Of a DNA stretch of 8,546 bases, positions 1-5,103 are shown in pieces; the first letter of the stretch is position 1; every line of letters starts with the position of its first letter. Both the position numbers and the translations under genes were made by a program. The DNA lies in assembly GCA_027624995.1 (NCBI GenBank), contig JAQBTI010000089.1:1-8546 (forward strand), written 5' to 3'. Source of the stretch: Chloroflexota bacterium (GTDB taxonomy: Bacteria > Chloroflexota > Dehalococcoidia > Lucifugimonadales > CATQGZ01). The notes beneath the pieces are model-generated. The model ran no database searches. It saw only the letters and a program-made list of their open reading frames with translations, and was not told the DNA's origin.

Positions 1-2
1 AA

Positions 3-137
3 GTTCCCGTCTTTTGGGCGTGCGGGGTCACTCCTCAAGCAGTCGCCATGAACTCCAAGCCCTCGCTAATGATCACTCACTCGCCCGGGCACATGTTCAT
101 AACCGATCTCCACGACGAAGACCTGGCTGTCCTGTAG
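3..137 (+). CDS. DUF1445 / YcsI-family protein (D-glutamate cyclase N-domain-like), C-terminal fragment
   Basis: Only the last 44 codons are inside the window; the reading frame enters from the left edge and stops at TAG 135-137. The visible residues include VPVFWACGVTPQAV and, about 30 residues later, ITHSPGHMFITDL. These match my knowledge of the C-terminal end of the DUF1445 (YcsI, 'putative hydro-lyase') family, where the CGVTPQ and H-x-PGHM-x-ITD motifs are hallmark segments and the protein normally ends a few residues later, as here. Family knowledge: in mammals DUF1445 is fused to DUF4392 in the mitochondrial D-glutamate cyclase DGLUCY, which converts D-glutamate to 5-oxo-D-proline; bacterial members are annotated both as hydro-lyases and as cyclases. 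The next gene starts 14 bp downstream and encodes the DUF4392 partner, so the two are probably co-transcribed. The activity is inferred, not shown. Confidence 0.85.
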   Translation, partial: VPVFWACGVTPQAVAMNSKPSLMITHSPGHMFITDLHDEDLAVL

Positions 138-151
138 GGCCGAACACTCGA

Positions 152-1003
152 GTGCTAACGATCGACGAGATCATCCTCACTAATGACCTTCGGGGCGTCT
201 CCGCGCTTCGACCGCACGTTCCCGCCGACTCCTGTGACCGTGCCGCGCAGCTGCTCTTGGCCAATCCGGGAACGGTGCTGATTGCTACCGGGTTCTATAT
301 CCTCAGCGGCGGCGCGGCCGAAACGGACGGGCCTCCAGGCGCCGTTGCGATCGGAGACGCACTGGGAACACTCGGGTACGACGTCCAATACGTGACGGAC
401 CTGTACGGGGTACCTATCTTGACGGCGATGGGAGTCCCCTCGGACGCCCTGATCGAGTTCCCAATAACTGGCGACTCCGAGAGCCAGACCTTCTCAGACA
501 CTGTGACTCGTGAGCGAAAGCCTTCCGTTCTCATAGCTATCGAGAGGTGCGGGCTGTCAGAAGACGGCATCTACCGAAACATGCGAGGACGGGATATTAC
601 CGGTTTTACAGCCCGTACCGATCACTTGTTTCGCCATCACCTGGCCACGATAGGCATCGGAGACGGCGGCAACGAGATAGGAATGGGTGGGTTAGCAACG
701 GTGATTCCTACTGTGCCTTCCCTGGTCAAGATGCCGGCCATTACCAAAACGACCGAGATAATCCTGAGTAGCGTTTCGAACTGGGGAGGGTATGGACTCG
801 TCGCAGCCCTTTCTTTGAGAGTCGGCAAGAACCTGTTGCCGACCCCACAGGCTGAACGGGACCTTATCAGGCAGGCTGTCGACGCCGGCGCGGTGGACGG
901 CGTTTTGGGAAAGAGTACATACGGCGTAGACGGTTTGACGATGGAGCAGAACAGCCTGGGGCTGGAGCAGCTCCACGCTCTCCTAGCCGACCAGGGCTTG
1001 TAG
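152..1003 (+). CDS. DUF4392 protein, D-glutamate cyclase C-terminal-like
   Basis: This encodes about 283 residues from GTG 152. Motifs typical of DUF4392 (the C-terminal domain of DGLUCY) are present: a TGFYI segment followed by ETDGPPGA (about residues 46-64), an IERCG segment followed by NMRGRDI (130-149), the glycine-rich GIGDGGNEIGMG (168-179), which carries likely metal- or substrate-binding acids, and SNWGGYGL (209-216). The last is usually followed by the short C-terminal helix region seen here. The frame is open upstream to a TTG at 14, but that stretch is Arg/His-rich, overlaps the end of the preceding gene in another frame and looks non-coding. GTG 152 fits, with a weak AGGG (136-139) about 12 nt before it. 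The gene lies 14 bp after the DUF1445 stop, so the pair probably makes a two-subunit or cooperating D-glutamate cyclase-like activity. The exact substrate is uncertain. Confidence 0.82.
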   Translation: MLTIDEIILTNDLRGVSALRPHVPADSCDRAAQLLLANPGTVLIATGFYILSGGAAETDGPPGAVAIGDALGTLGYDVQYVTDLYGVPILTAMGVPSDALIEFPITGDSESQTFSDTVTRERKPSVLIAIERCGLSEDGIYRNMRGRDITGFTARTDHLFRHHLATIGIGDGGNEIGMGGLATVIPTVPSLVKMPAITKTTEIILSSVSNWGGYGLVAALSLRVGKNLLPTPQAERDLIRQAVDAGAVDGVLGKSTYGVDGLTMEQNSLGLEQLHALLADQGL

Positions 1004-1063
1004 AGAAGTCGCCGAGACGCCAACACTTGGGACTGTAGAGCCCGAACACAAGCATGTAGTTCC

Positions 1064-1070
1064 GAGGTGA
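1064..1070 (+). promoter_or_regulatory. Strong Shine-Dalgarno that fixes the start of the PHP hydrolase
   Basis: GAGGTGA at 1064-1070 is a near-complete match to the anti-16S tail and sits a few bases before ATG 1073. The in-frame GTG at 1067 lies inside this element, which argues for the ATG and against the longer product. Confidence 0.65.
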
Positions 1071-1072
1071 GC

Positions 1073-2509
1073 ATGACAAAGCTAACCGGCTCGATAGTCG
1101 ACACGTCCTCAGGTGAGCAGATCGAGGCACGGGTCCAAGTACTCGAGTCTAACGGTATGTTTGCCCATCCCAAGGACGCACTCCTCAAGGTCGGAACTGG
1201 CTCCCCTTTCTTTTACTCTGACGGCACGTTCGAAGTGGACGTCCAGAGAGGGCCGGCCCGAATAACCGTCGAGCGGGGCACGGAATACATCCCCGCCAAT
1301 ATCAACATCGACGCGTCGGGGCGCGGGACCATCGCGATCGAGGTCCTGTTGAAACGATGGTCCAGCCTGGCGACCGAGGGCTGGCATCCGGGCAATACTC
1401 ACATCCACTACGACGAGAAAGAGCAACGTCCAGACGAACGGCTTAGACTCGACCCCAGGGTCGAAGACCTACGAATGACCGAGGTAAGCGTCCTCAGGCG
1501 TCAGGATCTGGCCTACGCAACCAACAAATATCCACCCGGCATGCTTACCGAGTTCTCGTCGACCCAGCACTATGTCCAGTGCGGCCAGGAGAACCGGCAT
1601 AATTCGGAGCCCTGGGAGGGCGGTTACGGGCACGTAATGCTTCTGAACATGCGTAATGTCGTGGAGCCGATCAGCCGGGGGGTGTTGGTGGACGCGTTCG
1701 ACCCGGACTACCCGCCTCTGAGCTACGCGTGCGACGACGCCAAGCGTCAGGGCGGGCTTGTCATCTGGTGCCACAACGGAAGAGGAATGGAGGCCCCGGT
1801 CGCGGCCGTGCTCGGCAAGCTCGACGCCTTCAATCTGTTCGATCCTTACTGGACAGACGTTGAGTACGACATCTACTACCAAATGCTAAACGCCGGCCTC
1901 AAGCTCCCGGCCTCGACCGGTTCCGACTGGTTCATCTGCTCTGCCAACCGAGTCTACGCCCAGACCGGCGGACCTTTCGACTACGAGGCATGGATCGAAG
2001 CGATGCGCCATGGGAAGACATTTATCACCAACGGGCCCGCGTTGCACTTGACGGTCGACGGGCGAGAGCCAGGGAGTGAGATTACGGCAGACTCCGGCGT
2101 GGTGCTTGGCTTCTTGATAGCCTGGGAATCGCACTACCCTCTGAAGCGAGTTGAGCTTGTTTATAACGGCACTGTCATCGCAGAAAAGATCTTCGACCAC
2201 GGTTCTACTGGAGGGCAACTAGAGGCCGACATTCCAGTGACATCCGACGGGTGGGTGGCGGCCAGGGCTGGGAGCGACACTCGGGACAGCTTCGCCCAGC
2301 CGATATTTGCCCACACCAGTCCGGTCTATCTCCGGTCCGGAGTGAACGGACCGGAGAAGAAAGCGGCCGCCAGGTGGTTTGACGGGGAAATAGACAGATC
2401 GCTTGAGTGGGTAAATACCAGGGGACGGTTCTACAACGACACCCAACGACGGGAGGTCGTGGACTTGTTCCGCGAAGGACAGGCAGTCTATAGGGGGATG
2501 ATCACGTAA
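1073..2509 (+). CDS. CehA/McbA-type PHP-superfamily metallohydrolase
   Basis: A 478-residue predicted cytosolic protein with no signal peptide or membrane segment. The N-terminal ~95 residues look like a beta-sandwich accessory domain (LTGSIVD..., then a segment around FEVDVQRGPARITVERG). A PHP-like catalytic domain follows. Its HxH metal motif lies in GNTHIHYDE (His110 and His112, numbered from ATG), followed by VIWCHNGRG (His234), GSDWF (Asp285), GKTFITNGP (about 314-322) and a late FAHTSPVYL (His414). This order is what I know from the family named after carbaryl hydrolase CehA and McbA. Most members have no assigned substrate, so carbamate hydrolysis should not be assumed. The start is ATG 1073, preceded by GAGGTGA. 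It lies 69 bp after the DUF4392 gene on the same strand with no obvious terminator between, so it may belong to the same transcript. The hairpin at 2579-2627 follows it. Confidence 0.82.
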   Translation: MTKLTGSIVDTSSGEQIEARVQVLESNGMFAHPKDALLKVGTGSPFFYSDGTFEVDVQRGPARITVERGTEYIPANINIDASGRGTIAIEVLLKRWSSLATEGWHPGNTHIHYDEKEQRPDERLRLDPRVEDLRMTEVSVLRRQDLAYATNKYPPGMLTEFSSTQHYVQCGQENRHNSEPWEGGYGHVMLLNMRNVVEPISRGVLVDAFDPDYPPLSYACDDAKRQGGLVIWCHNGRGMEAPVAAVLGKLDAFNLFDPYWTDVEYDIYYQMLNAGLKLPASTGSDWFICSANRVYAQTGGPFDYEAWIEAMRHGKTFITNGPALHLTVDGREPGSEITADSGVVLGFLIAWESHYPLKRVELVYNGTVIAEKIFDHGSTGGQLEADIPVTSDGWVAARAGSDTRDSFAQPIFAHTSPVYLRSGVNGPEKKAAARWFDGEIDRSLEWVNTRGRFYNDTQRREVVDLFREGQAVYRGMIT

Positions 2510-2578
2510 GGGAGCAGCACCGTCTGTCTGGCGGACGAGGATAGCGCCTCAGGGGCCCGCCCCATCAAGGACCGACAG

Positions 2579-2627
2579 GAGACGTGCTTCAGGGCCGGCT
2601 TAGAACCCCAGCCCTGAAGCACGTCTC
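2579..2627. terminator. Bidirectional hairpin between convergent genes (17-bp perfect inverted repeat)
   Basis: The left arm 2579-2595 (GAGACGTGCTTCAGGGC) is perfectly complementary to the right arm 2611-2627, with a 15-nt loop at 2596-2610. It lies between the stop of the PHP hydrolase (2509) and the stop of the leftward coiled-coil gene (2634), where a shared terminator is expected. There is no clear T-tract on either side, so it is not a textbook intrinsic terminator; it could equally act as a transcript 3'-end stabiliser. The rest of 2510-2633 holds no credible gene. Confidence 0.6.
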
Positions 2628-2633
2628 AGTCAG

Positions 2634-3205
2634 CTACGCACCATTGCTGTGGCCGTTGCCGTTGATATGAACTGGCTCTTCTCTGTTTAGAGAATCGATG
2701 CCACGTCGGATCTGACCTAGCGTCTCCGCAATGCGCTCTTCTAGGTTGAATAAGACCTCTCGGGCGTACTGATCGGCGCCCTCGCCCTTGCTTCCAGCCG
2801 AGGACTCCGCCTCGCTCATAAGCCTGTATGCCTTGCGCTGGGCATCTTGGATGATCTGCTGAGCCTCGGTCATGGCCCCGCTCTGAATTTCCTCCGCCTT
2901 GATCTGCGAAGAGACCACGATTTGGCCTCGTGCTCGTGTCGGGCGGCAACCGCAACGGCGGTGGCCTCCTCTTCGGCCGACTTTTTCATCCTCTGGGCCT
3001 CAAGGTAGGCCTGGTTAATGATGCTCTCTTTCTGGCTAATGATCGCGGCCGCCTCCTGGATGCTGGCGGGTACCGACGTCCGTATCTCCTCCCTCAGCGC
3101 CAGTATCCTTTCGGAATCGACCATTATCTTGCCCCGGAACCCCGGAACCCGTGTGCCATCTTCAACTATCGTCTGTACCTGTTCGACAATCCTCTCAATG
3201 TCCAT
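2634..3205 (-). CDS. DivIVA/AtpF-like coiled-coil protein, interrupted by an apparent -1 base frameshift
   Basis: Two overlapping leftward frames together read as one ~190-residue protein. The first (3205 to about 2924) begins MDIERIVEQVQTIVEDG, then VPGFRGKIMVDSERIL, then a long Ala/Glu/Lys-rich helix ending ...RHEHEAK. The second frame continues IVVSSQIKAEEIQ... through another coiled coil (DAQRKAYRLMSEAE; GADQYAREVLFNLEERIAE) to a Gly/Asn/His-rich tail and stops at 2634-2636. Adding one A to the AAA run (T's at 2921-2923 on the + strand) joins the frames as EAK-IVVSS without loss. The start ATG 3205 has AGGAGA six bases upstream (3212-3217). The pattern (short conserved head with VDxxRxL, then a coiled coil rich in EA repeats) resembles the DivIVA/ATP-synthase-B-like proteins I know beside coaD in Chloroflexota. 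Their function is uncertain; a cell-pole or envelope-organising scaffold role is a guess. The break may be a sequencing or assembly indel or a true pseudogene. Confidence 0.7.
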
Positions 3206-3258
3206 GCGTTCTCTCCTCAGCCTGGTTTCCGATTACGAGCGGTCGGCGGATTTTCGAC

Positions 3259-3744
3259 CTACCTCGACAACGCTTTTTTTTGCTTGAGAGCATCCACTAC
3301 GTGGCCTGGCACAAGCGCATCCACGTTGCCATCAAGCAGTGCGACTTCCTTGATTCTGCTGGAGTACACAAACTGATAGTCCAGGGAACTCATCATTGAG
3401 ACCACGTCTATATCAGGCGCGAGGTGCCGCCACATCAAAGCCATCTCGAACTCCGTCTCGAAGTCGAAGCCGGCCCGAAGCCCTCGCACGATAATCTGTG
3501 CGCCAACAAGTCGGGCGAAGTCGGTGGCCAAGCCCACGAACGACATCACTTCGACGTTGTCTAAGTCTGAGACCGATCGATTGAAGAACTCGACGCGCTC
3601 TTTGGTACTGAACATCACCGCCTTGGGCGGCGCGTCGTAGACACCGACCACCAGGGTATCGAACAGACGTGATGCCCGCGTAGCGATATCGACGTGCCCG
3701 TTATGCACCGGGTCGAATGATCCCGCGTAGATGGCCCTAGCCAA
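3259..3744 (-). CDS. coaD: Phosphopantetheine adenylyltransferase (PPAT), coenzyme A biosynthesis
   Basis: CoaD transfers AMP from ATP to 4'-phosphopantetheine, giving dephospho-CoA, the penultimate step of CoA synthesis, in the cytosol. The product is 161 residues (E. coli about 159). Visible motifs are the nucleotidyltransferase signature AGSFDPVHNGH (residues 7-17), the PPK segment followed by FSTKERVEF, IIVRGLRAGFDFETEFEMA (substrate and ATP contacts, with the RGLR arginine) and the late YSSRIKEVA helix. I chose TTG 3744 because AGGTGA (3750-3755) sits five bases before it and the product then begins (M)ARAIYAGSFD, like other family members. A GTG at 3753 is in frame but has no Shine-Dalgarno. 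The gene overlaps the rsmD end by 8 nt, suggesting translational coupling. Oddities are ALMWRHLAP, where the family usually has Asn for Trp, and a run of eight A's near the 3' end (3274-3281). Confidence 0.95.
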   Translation of the reverse strand: MARAIYAGSFDPVHNGHVDIATRASRLFDTLVVGVYDAPPKAVMFSTKERVEFFNRSVSDLDNVEVMSFVGLATDFARLVGAQIIVRGLRAGFDFETEFEMALMWRHLAPDIDVVSMMSSLDYQFVYSSRIKEVALLDGNVDALVPGHVVDALKQKKALSR

Positions 3745-4300
3745 GACTCTCACCTAAACGGTAGATGGATACGCCTGTGTCGCCGTACTTTTTGTTCAGG
3801 TCCTTCACCAACCTTCCGTAGCGTTCTTTGAGTGCGGTGCCGAACCGATACTCGGCCACCAACACACCATCGTTCTCGATCAGGCCGATCTCGTCAATCT
3901 CCTCCAAAAGCGCGTCCCAAGTCGTCAAGTCGTAGGGTGCTCCGATCAACACCATTCGGTAGTTGCCGGACAGTCTCCTGAGCACCAGCTCCACGCGCCC
4001 GTGATAAACCTTGCCTTCATTCTCCGGGGCGACCTCCGAGATGCTCTCCCTGATCATCGAAGCGCGTCGCCGGTCCGCCTCAACGAAATCGGCCCATGCG
4101 GCCCCTCGGCTCAACGCCTCGATTCCCAGTGCTCCCGTTCCCGCGAACAGGTCTATCACCCGGGCCCCTTCGACAATCTCAGCGCCCAGGATCGAGAATA
4201 TGGCCGCCCGCACCCTCTCAGTCGTCGGCCTCAGACCCTTTCCCTCCGTGGTCTTCAGCCGCCGGCCTTTGTCCCTGCCACTTGTAATTCTCACGCTCAT
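3737..4300 (-). CDS. rsmD: 16S rRNA (guanine966-N2)-methyltransferase with atypical motif IV
   Basis: RsmD methylates N2 of G966 in 16S rRNA using S-adenosylmethionine during small-subunit assembly. The product is 187 residues (E. coli 198). The N-terminus MSVRITSGRDKGRRLKT and the RPTTERVRAAIFSIL segment (about 25-38) are diagnostic of the family. Motif I is DLFAGTGALGIEALSRGA (50-67, SAM binding) and FVEADRRRA (72-80) binds the SAM ribose. Motif IV, normally DPPY or NPPY, reads GAPY here (residues 120-123, in MVLIGAPYDL). The acid that contacts the target amino group is therefore missing, which could reduce or alter activity. ATG 4300 is supported by the N-terminal match; only a distant GGAG (4312-4315) lies upstream. 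The gene is first in the leftward rsmD-coaD-coiled-coil operon and divergent from greA. Confidence 0.9.
   Translation of the reverse strand: MSVRITSGRDKGRRLKTTEGKGLRPTTERVRAAIFSILGAEIVEGARVIDLFAGTGALGIEALSRGAAWADFVEADRRRASMIRESISEVAPENEGKVYHGRVELVLRRLSGNYRMVLIGAPYDLTTWDALLEEIDEIGLIENDGVLVAEYRFGTALKERYGRLVKDLNKKYGDTGVSIYRLGESLG
3750..3755 (-). promoter_or_regulatory. Shine-Dalgarno deciding the coaD TTG start
   Basis: AGGTGA on the minus strand (TCACCT at 3750-3755 as written) precedes TTG 3744-3742 by five bases and lies inside the last codons of rsmD. This arrangement fits translational coupling from rsmD into coaD. Confidence 0.5.
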
Positions 4301-4492
4301 GGGCCAAGGAACTCCACGGCCCTTTGCTCAAGCGGCTTCGAACAATCTCAGGGCGCGATGTTAGCATGGGGAGCACGCCGCTTAAAGCAGAATCGGGCAC
4401 TTTTTTTCGGCAAATGGTTATCTTTTGTTCAGTACGTATGTGCGGAATCATACCCGCATGGCTCCCGAAGCCCGGCCAATGACAGCCTGATG

Positions 4493-4522
4493 TTTACAAT
4501 ACCGACTTCTTGTGCGTAGAAT
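4493..4522 (+). promoter_or_regulatory. Predicted sigma70-type promoter of greA-lysS
   Basis: TTTACA (4493-4498; 5 of 6 to TTGACA) and TAGAAT (4517-4522; 5 of 6 to TATAAT) are separated by 18 bp. Transcription would start near 4529-4530, giving a leader of about 77 nt before the greA ATG. This is the best promoter-like match I found in the window. Confidence 0.6.
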
Positions 4523-4540
4523 AGGTATGTCCAGACTGCA

Positions 4541-4585
4541 GACTGAGGACAAGCCACCTGATCCAGATGGCCTCTCGGTCTTTTT
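4541..4585 (+). terminator. Candidate attenuator hairpin with T5 tract in the greA leader
   Basis: An imperfect stem pairs GACTGAGG (4541-4548) with CCTC..GGTC (4571-4580). An upper stem follows, CCAcCTG (4554-4560) with CAGaTGG (4564-4570), around the loop ATC. TTTTT (4581-4585) comes immediately after the base of the stem. The element lies wholly between the predicted transcription start (~4530) and the greA ATG (4607), where an intrinsic terminator would act as an attenuator. The stem has bulges and a C-A mismatch, so efficiency is uncertain. The E. coli greA leader is known to terminate partly and release short GraL RNAs, a functional parallel but not evidence of homology. Confidence 0.42.
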
Positions 4586-4606
4586 CCTGTTACCTAGGGC
4601 GCATTC

Positions 4607-5080
4607 ATGACCTCACGAGAAGTTTATCTAACGCCGGAGGGGCTCAAGCAGCTCCAAAGCGAACTTGACCACCTGCGGAACGTCAGACGCAAGGAAGTGG
4701 CCGCGCGCATCCACGCCGCCAGCGAGACCGGAGGCACCGTCGATAATGCTGAGTACGACGAGGCAAAGAACGAACAGGCCTTTACAGAGGGCCGGGTACG
4801 CGAGCTGGAAAACCTTCTATCCAATGCGGTAGCCCCATCCAGTGGCAGGAAGAAGGCCAAGAGCTCAGTCGAGTTCGGCTCCTCAATCTCCGTCTTGACC
4901 GCCACGGGGGATAAGCGCGTTTACAAGCTCGTGGGCAGAGCCGAGGCCGCACCACTACAGGGCAAGATATCCAACGAGTCTCCGGTCGGTAGGGCACTTG
5001 TCGGACACAAAGTCGGCGACATCGTCGAGGTCGAGACCCCCGCCGGAGTGATGGAACTGACCATCACGAAAATCGGCTAG
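4607..5080 (+). CDS. greA: Transcription elongation factor GreA with altered catalytic tip
   Basis: GreA enters the RNA polymerase secondary channel and stimulates cleavage of backtracked RNA. The length, 157 residues, is typical (E. coli 158). The N-terminal coiled coil spans about residues 5-75 (LTPEGLKQLQSELDHL... DNAEYDEAKNEQ ... EGRVRELENLL). The C-terminal FKBP-like globular domain follows (FGSSISVLTATGDKRVYKLVG; ISNESPVGRALVGHKVGDIVEV). The SNESPVGRALxGxKVGD stretch is diagnostic. At the coiled-coil tip the usual GDLxENAEY is GGTVDNAEY (42-50): the first catalytic acid (D41 in E. coli) aligns with Gly and the second (E44) with Asp. The start is ATG 4607 with AGGG (4596-4599) seven bases upstream. 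The gene is first in an operon with lysS, which follows 23 bp later. It is probably controlled by the promoter and leader hairpin just upstream. Confidence 0.95.
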   Translation: MTSREVYLTPEGLKQLQSELDHLRNVRRKEVAARIHAASETGGTVDNAEYDEAKNEQAFTEGRVRELENLLSNAVAPSSGRKKAKSSVEFGSSISVLTATGDKRVYKLVGRAEAAPLQGKISNESPVGRALVGHKVGDIVEVETPAGVMELTITKIG

Positions 5081-5089
5081 CCTCGCCTC

Positions 5090-5094
5090 GGAGG
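5090..5094 (+). promoter_or_regulatory. Shine-Dalgarno supporting the lysS TTG start
   Basis: GGAGG at 5090-5094 lies nine bases before TTG 5104, between the greA stop and lysS. No ATG occurs before codon 41, which would cut into the protein's N-terminal domain, so TTG is the credible start. Confidence 0.65.
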
Positions 5095-5103
5095 ACGCTC
5101 GCC

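Larger units (their letters stand above)
4301..4606. other. Divergent intergenic region between rsmD and greA
   Basis: These 306 bp contain no convincing gene. The greA-proximal part holds a sigma70-like promoter (4493-4522) and a leader hairpin with a T-tract (4541-4585), listed separately. The rsmD-proximal part contains a T7 run (4401-4407) and AT-richer sequence (about 4400-4440) against a GC-rich background, as expected for upstream control DNA. I could not place a convincing minus-strand promoter: TATGAT (reading leftward at 4452-4447) and TAACAT (4363-4358) are possible -10 boxes, but neither has a good -35 at proper spacing. Confidence 0.6.

Noticed and set aside
14..151. Possible 46-residue N-terminal extension of the DUF4392 protein from TTG 14
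   Set aside because: The stretch overlaps the end of the DUF1445 gene in another frame, is Arg/His-rich and matches nothing in the family; the recognisable protein begins near GTG 152.
2916..2926. Programmed -1 ribosomal frameshifting in the coiled-coil gene
   Set aside because: The minus-strand context GCC AAA TCG is not a canonical X-XXY-YYZ slippery heptamer and I see no strong stimulatory stem just downstream; a lost A in a homopolymer is simpler.
2930..3376. Rightward 148-codon open frame across the coiled-coil gene and coaD
   Set aside because: It is antisense to clearly recognisable coaD and the coiled-coil gene, and its translation has no family-like pattern.
4358..4452. Minus-strand promoter for rsmD at TATGAT (4452-4447) or TAACAT (4363-4358)
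   Set aside because: Neither -10-like box has a convincing -35 at 16-18 bp; the nearest TTGGCC to TATGAT is 21 bp away.
4001..4519. Rightward 172-codon open frame antisense to rsmD and through the intergenic region
   Set aside because: It is antisense to the rsmD start, low in protein-like character, and runs through the greA promoter; no good ribosome site.
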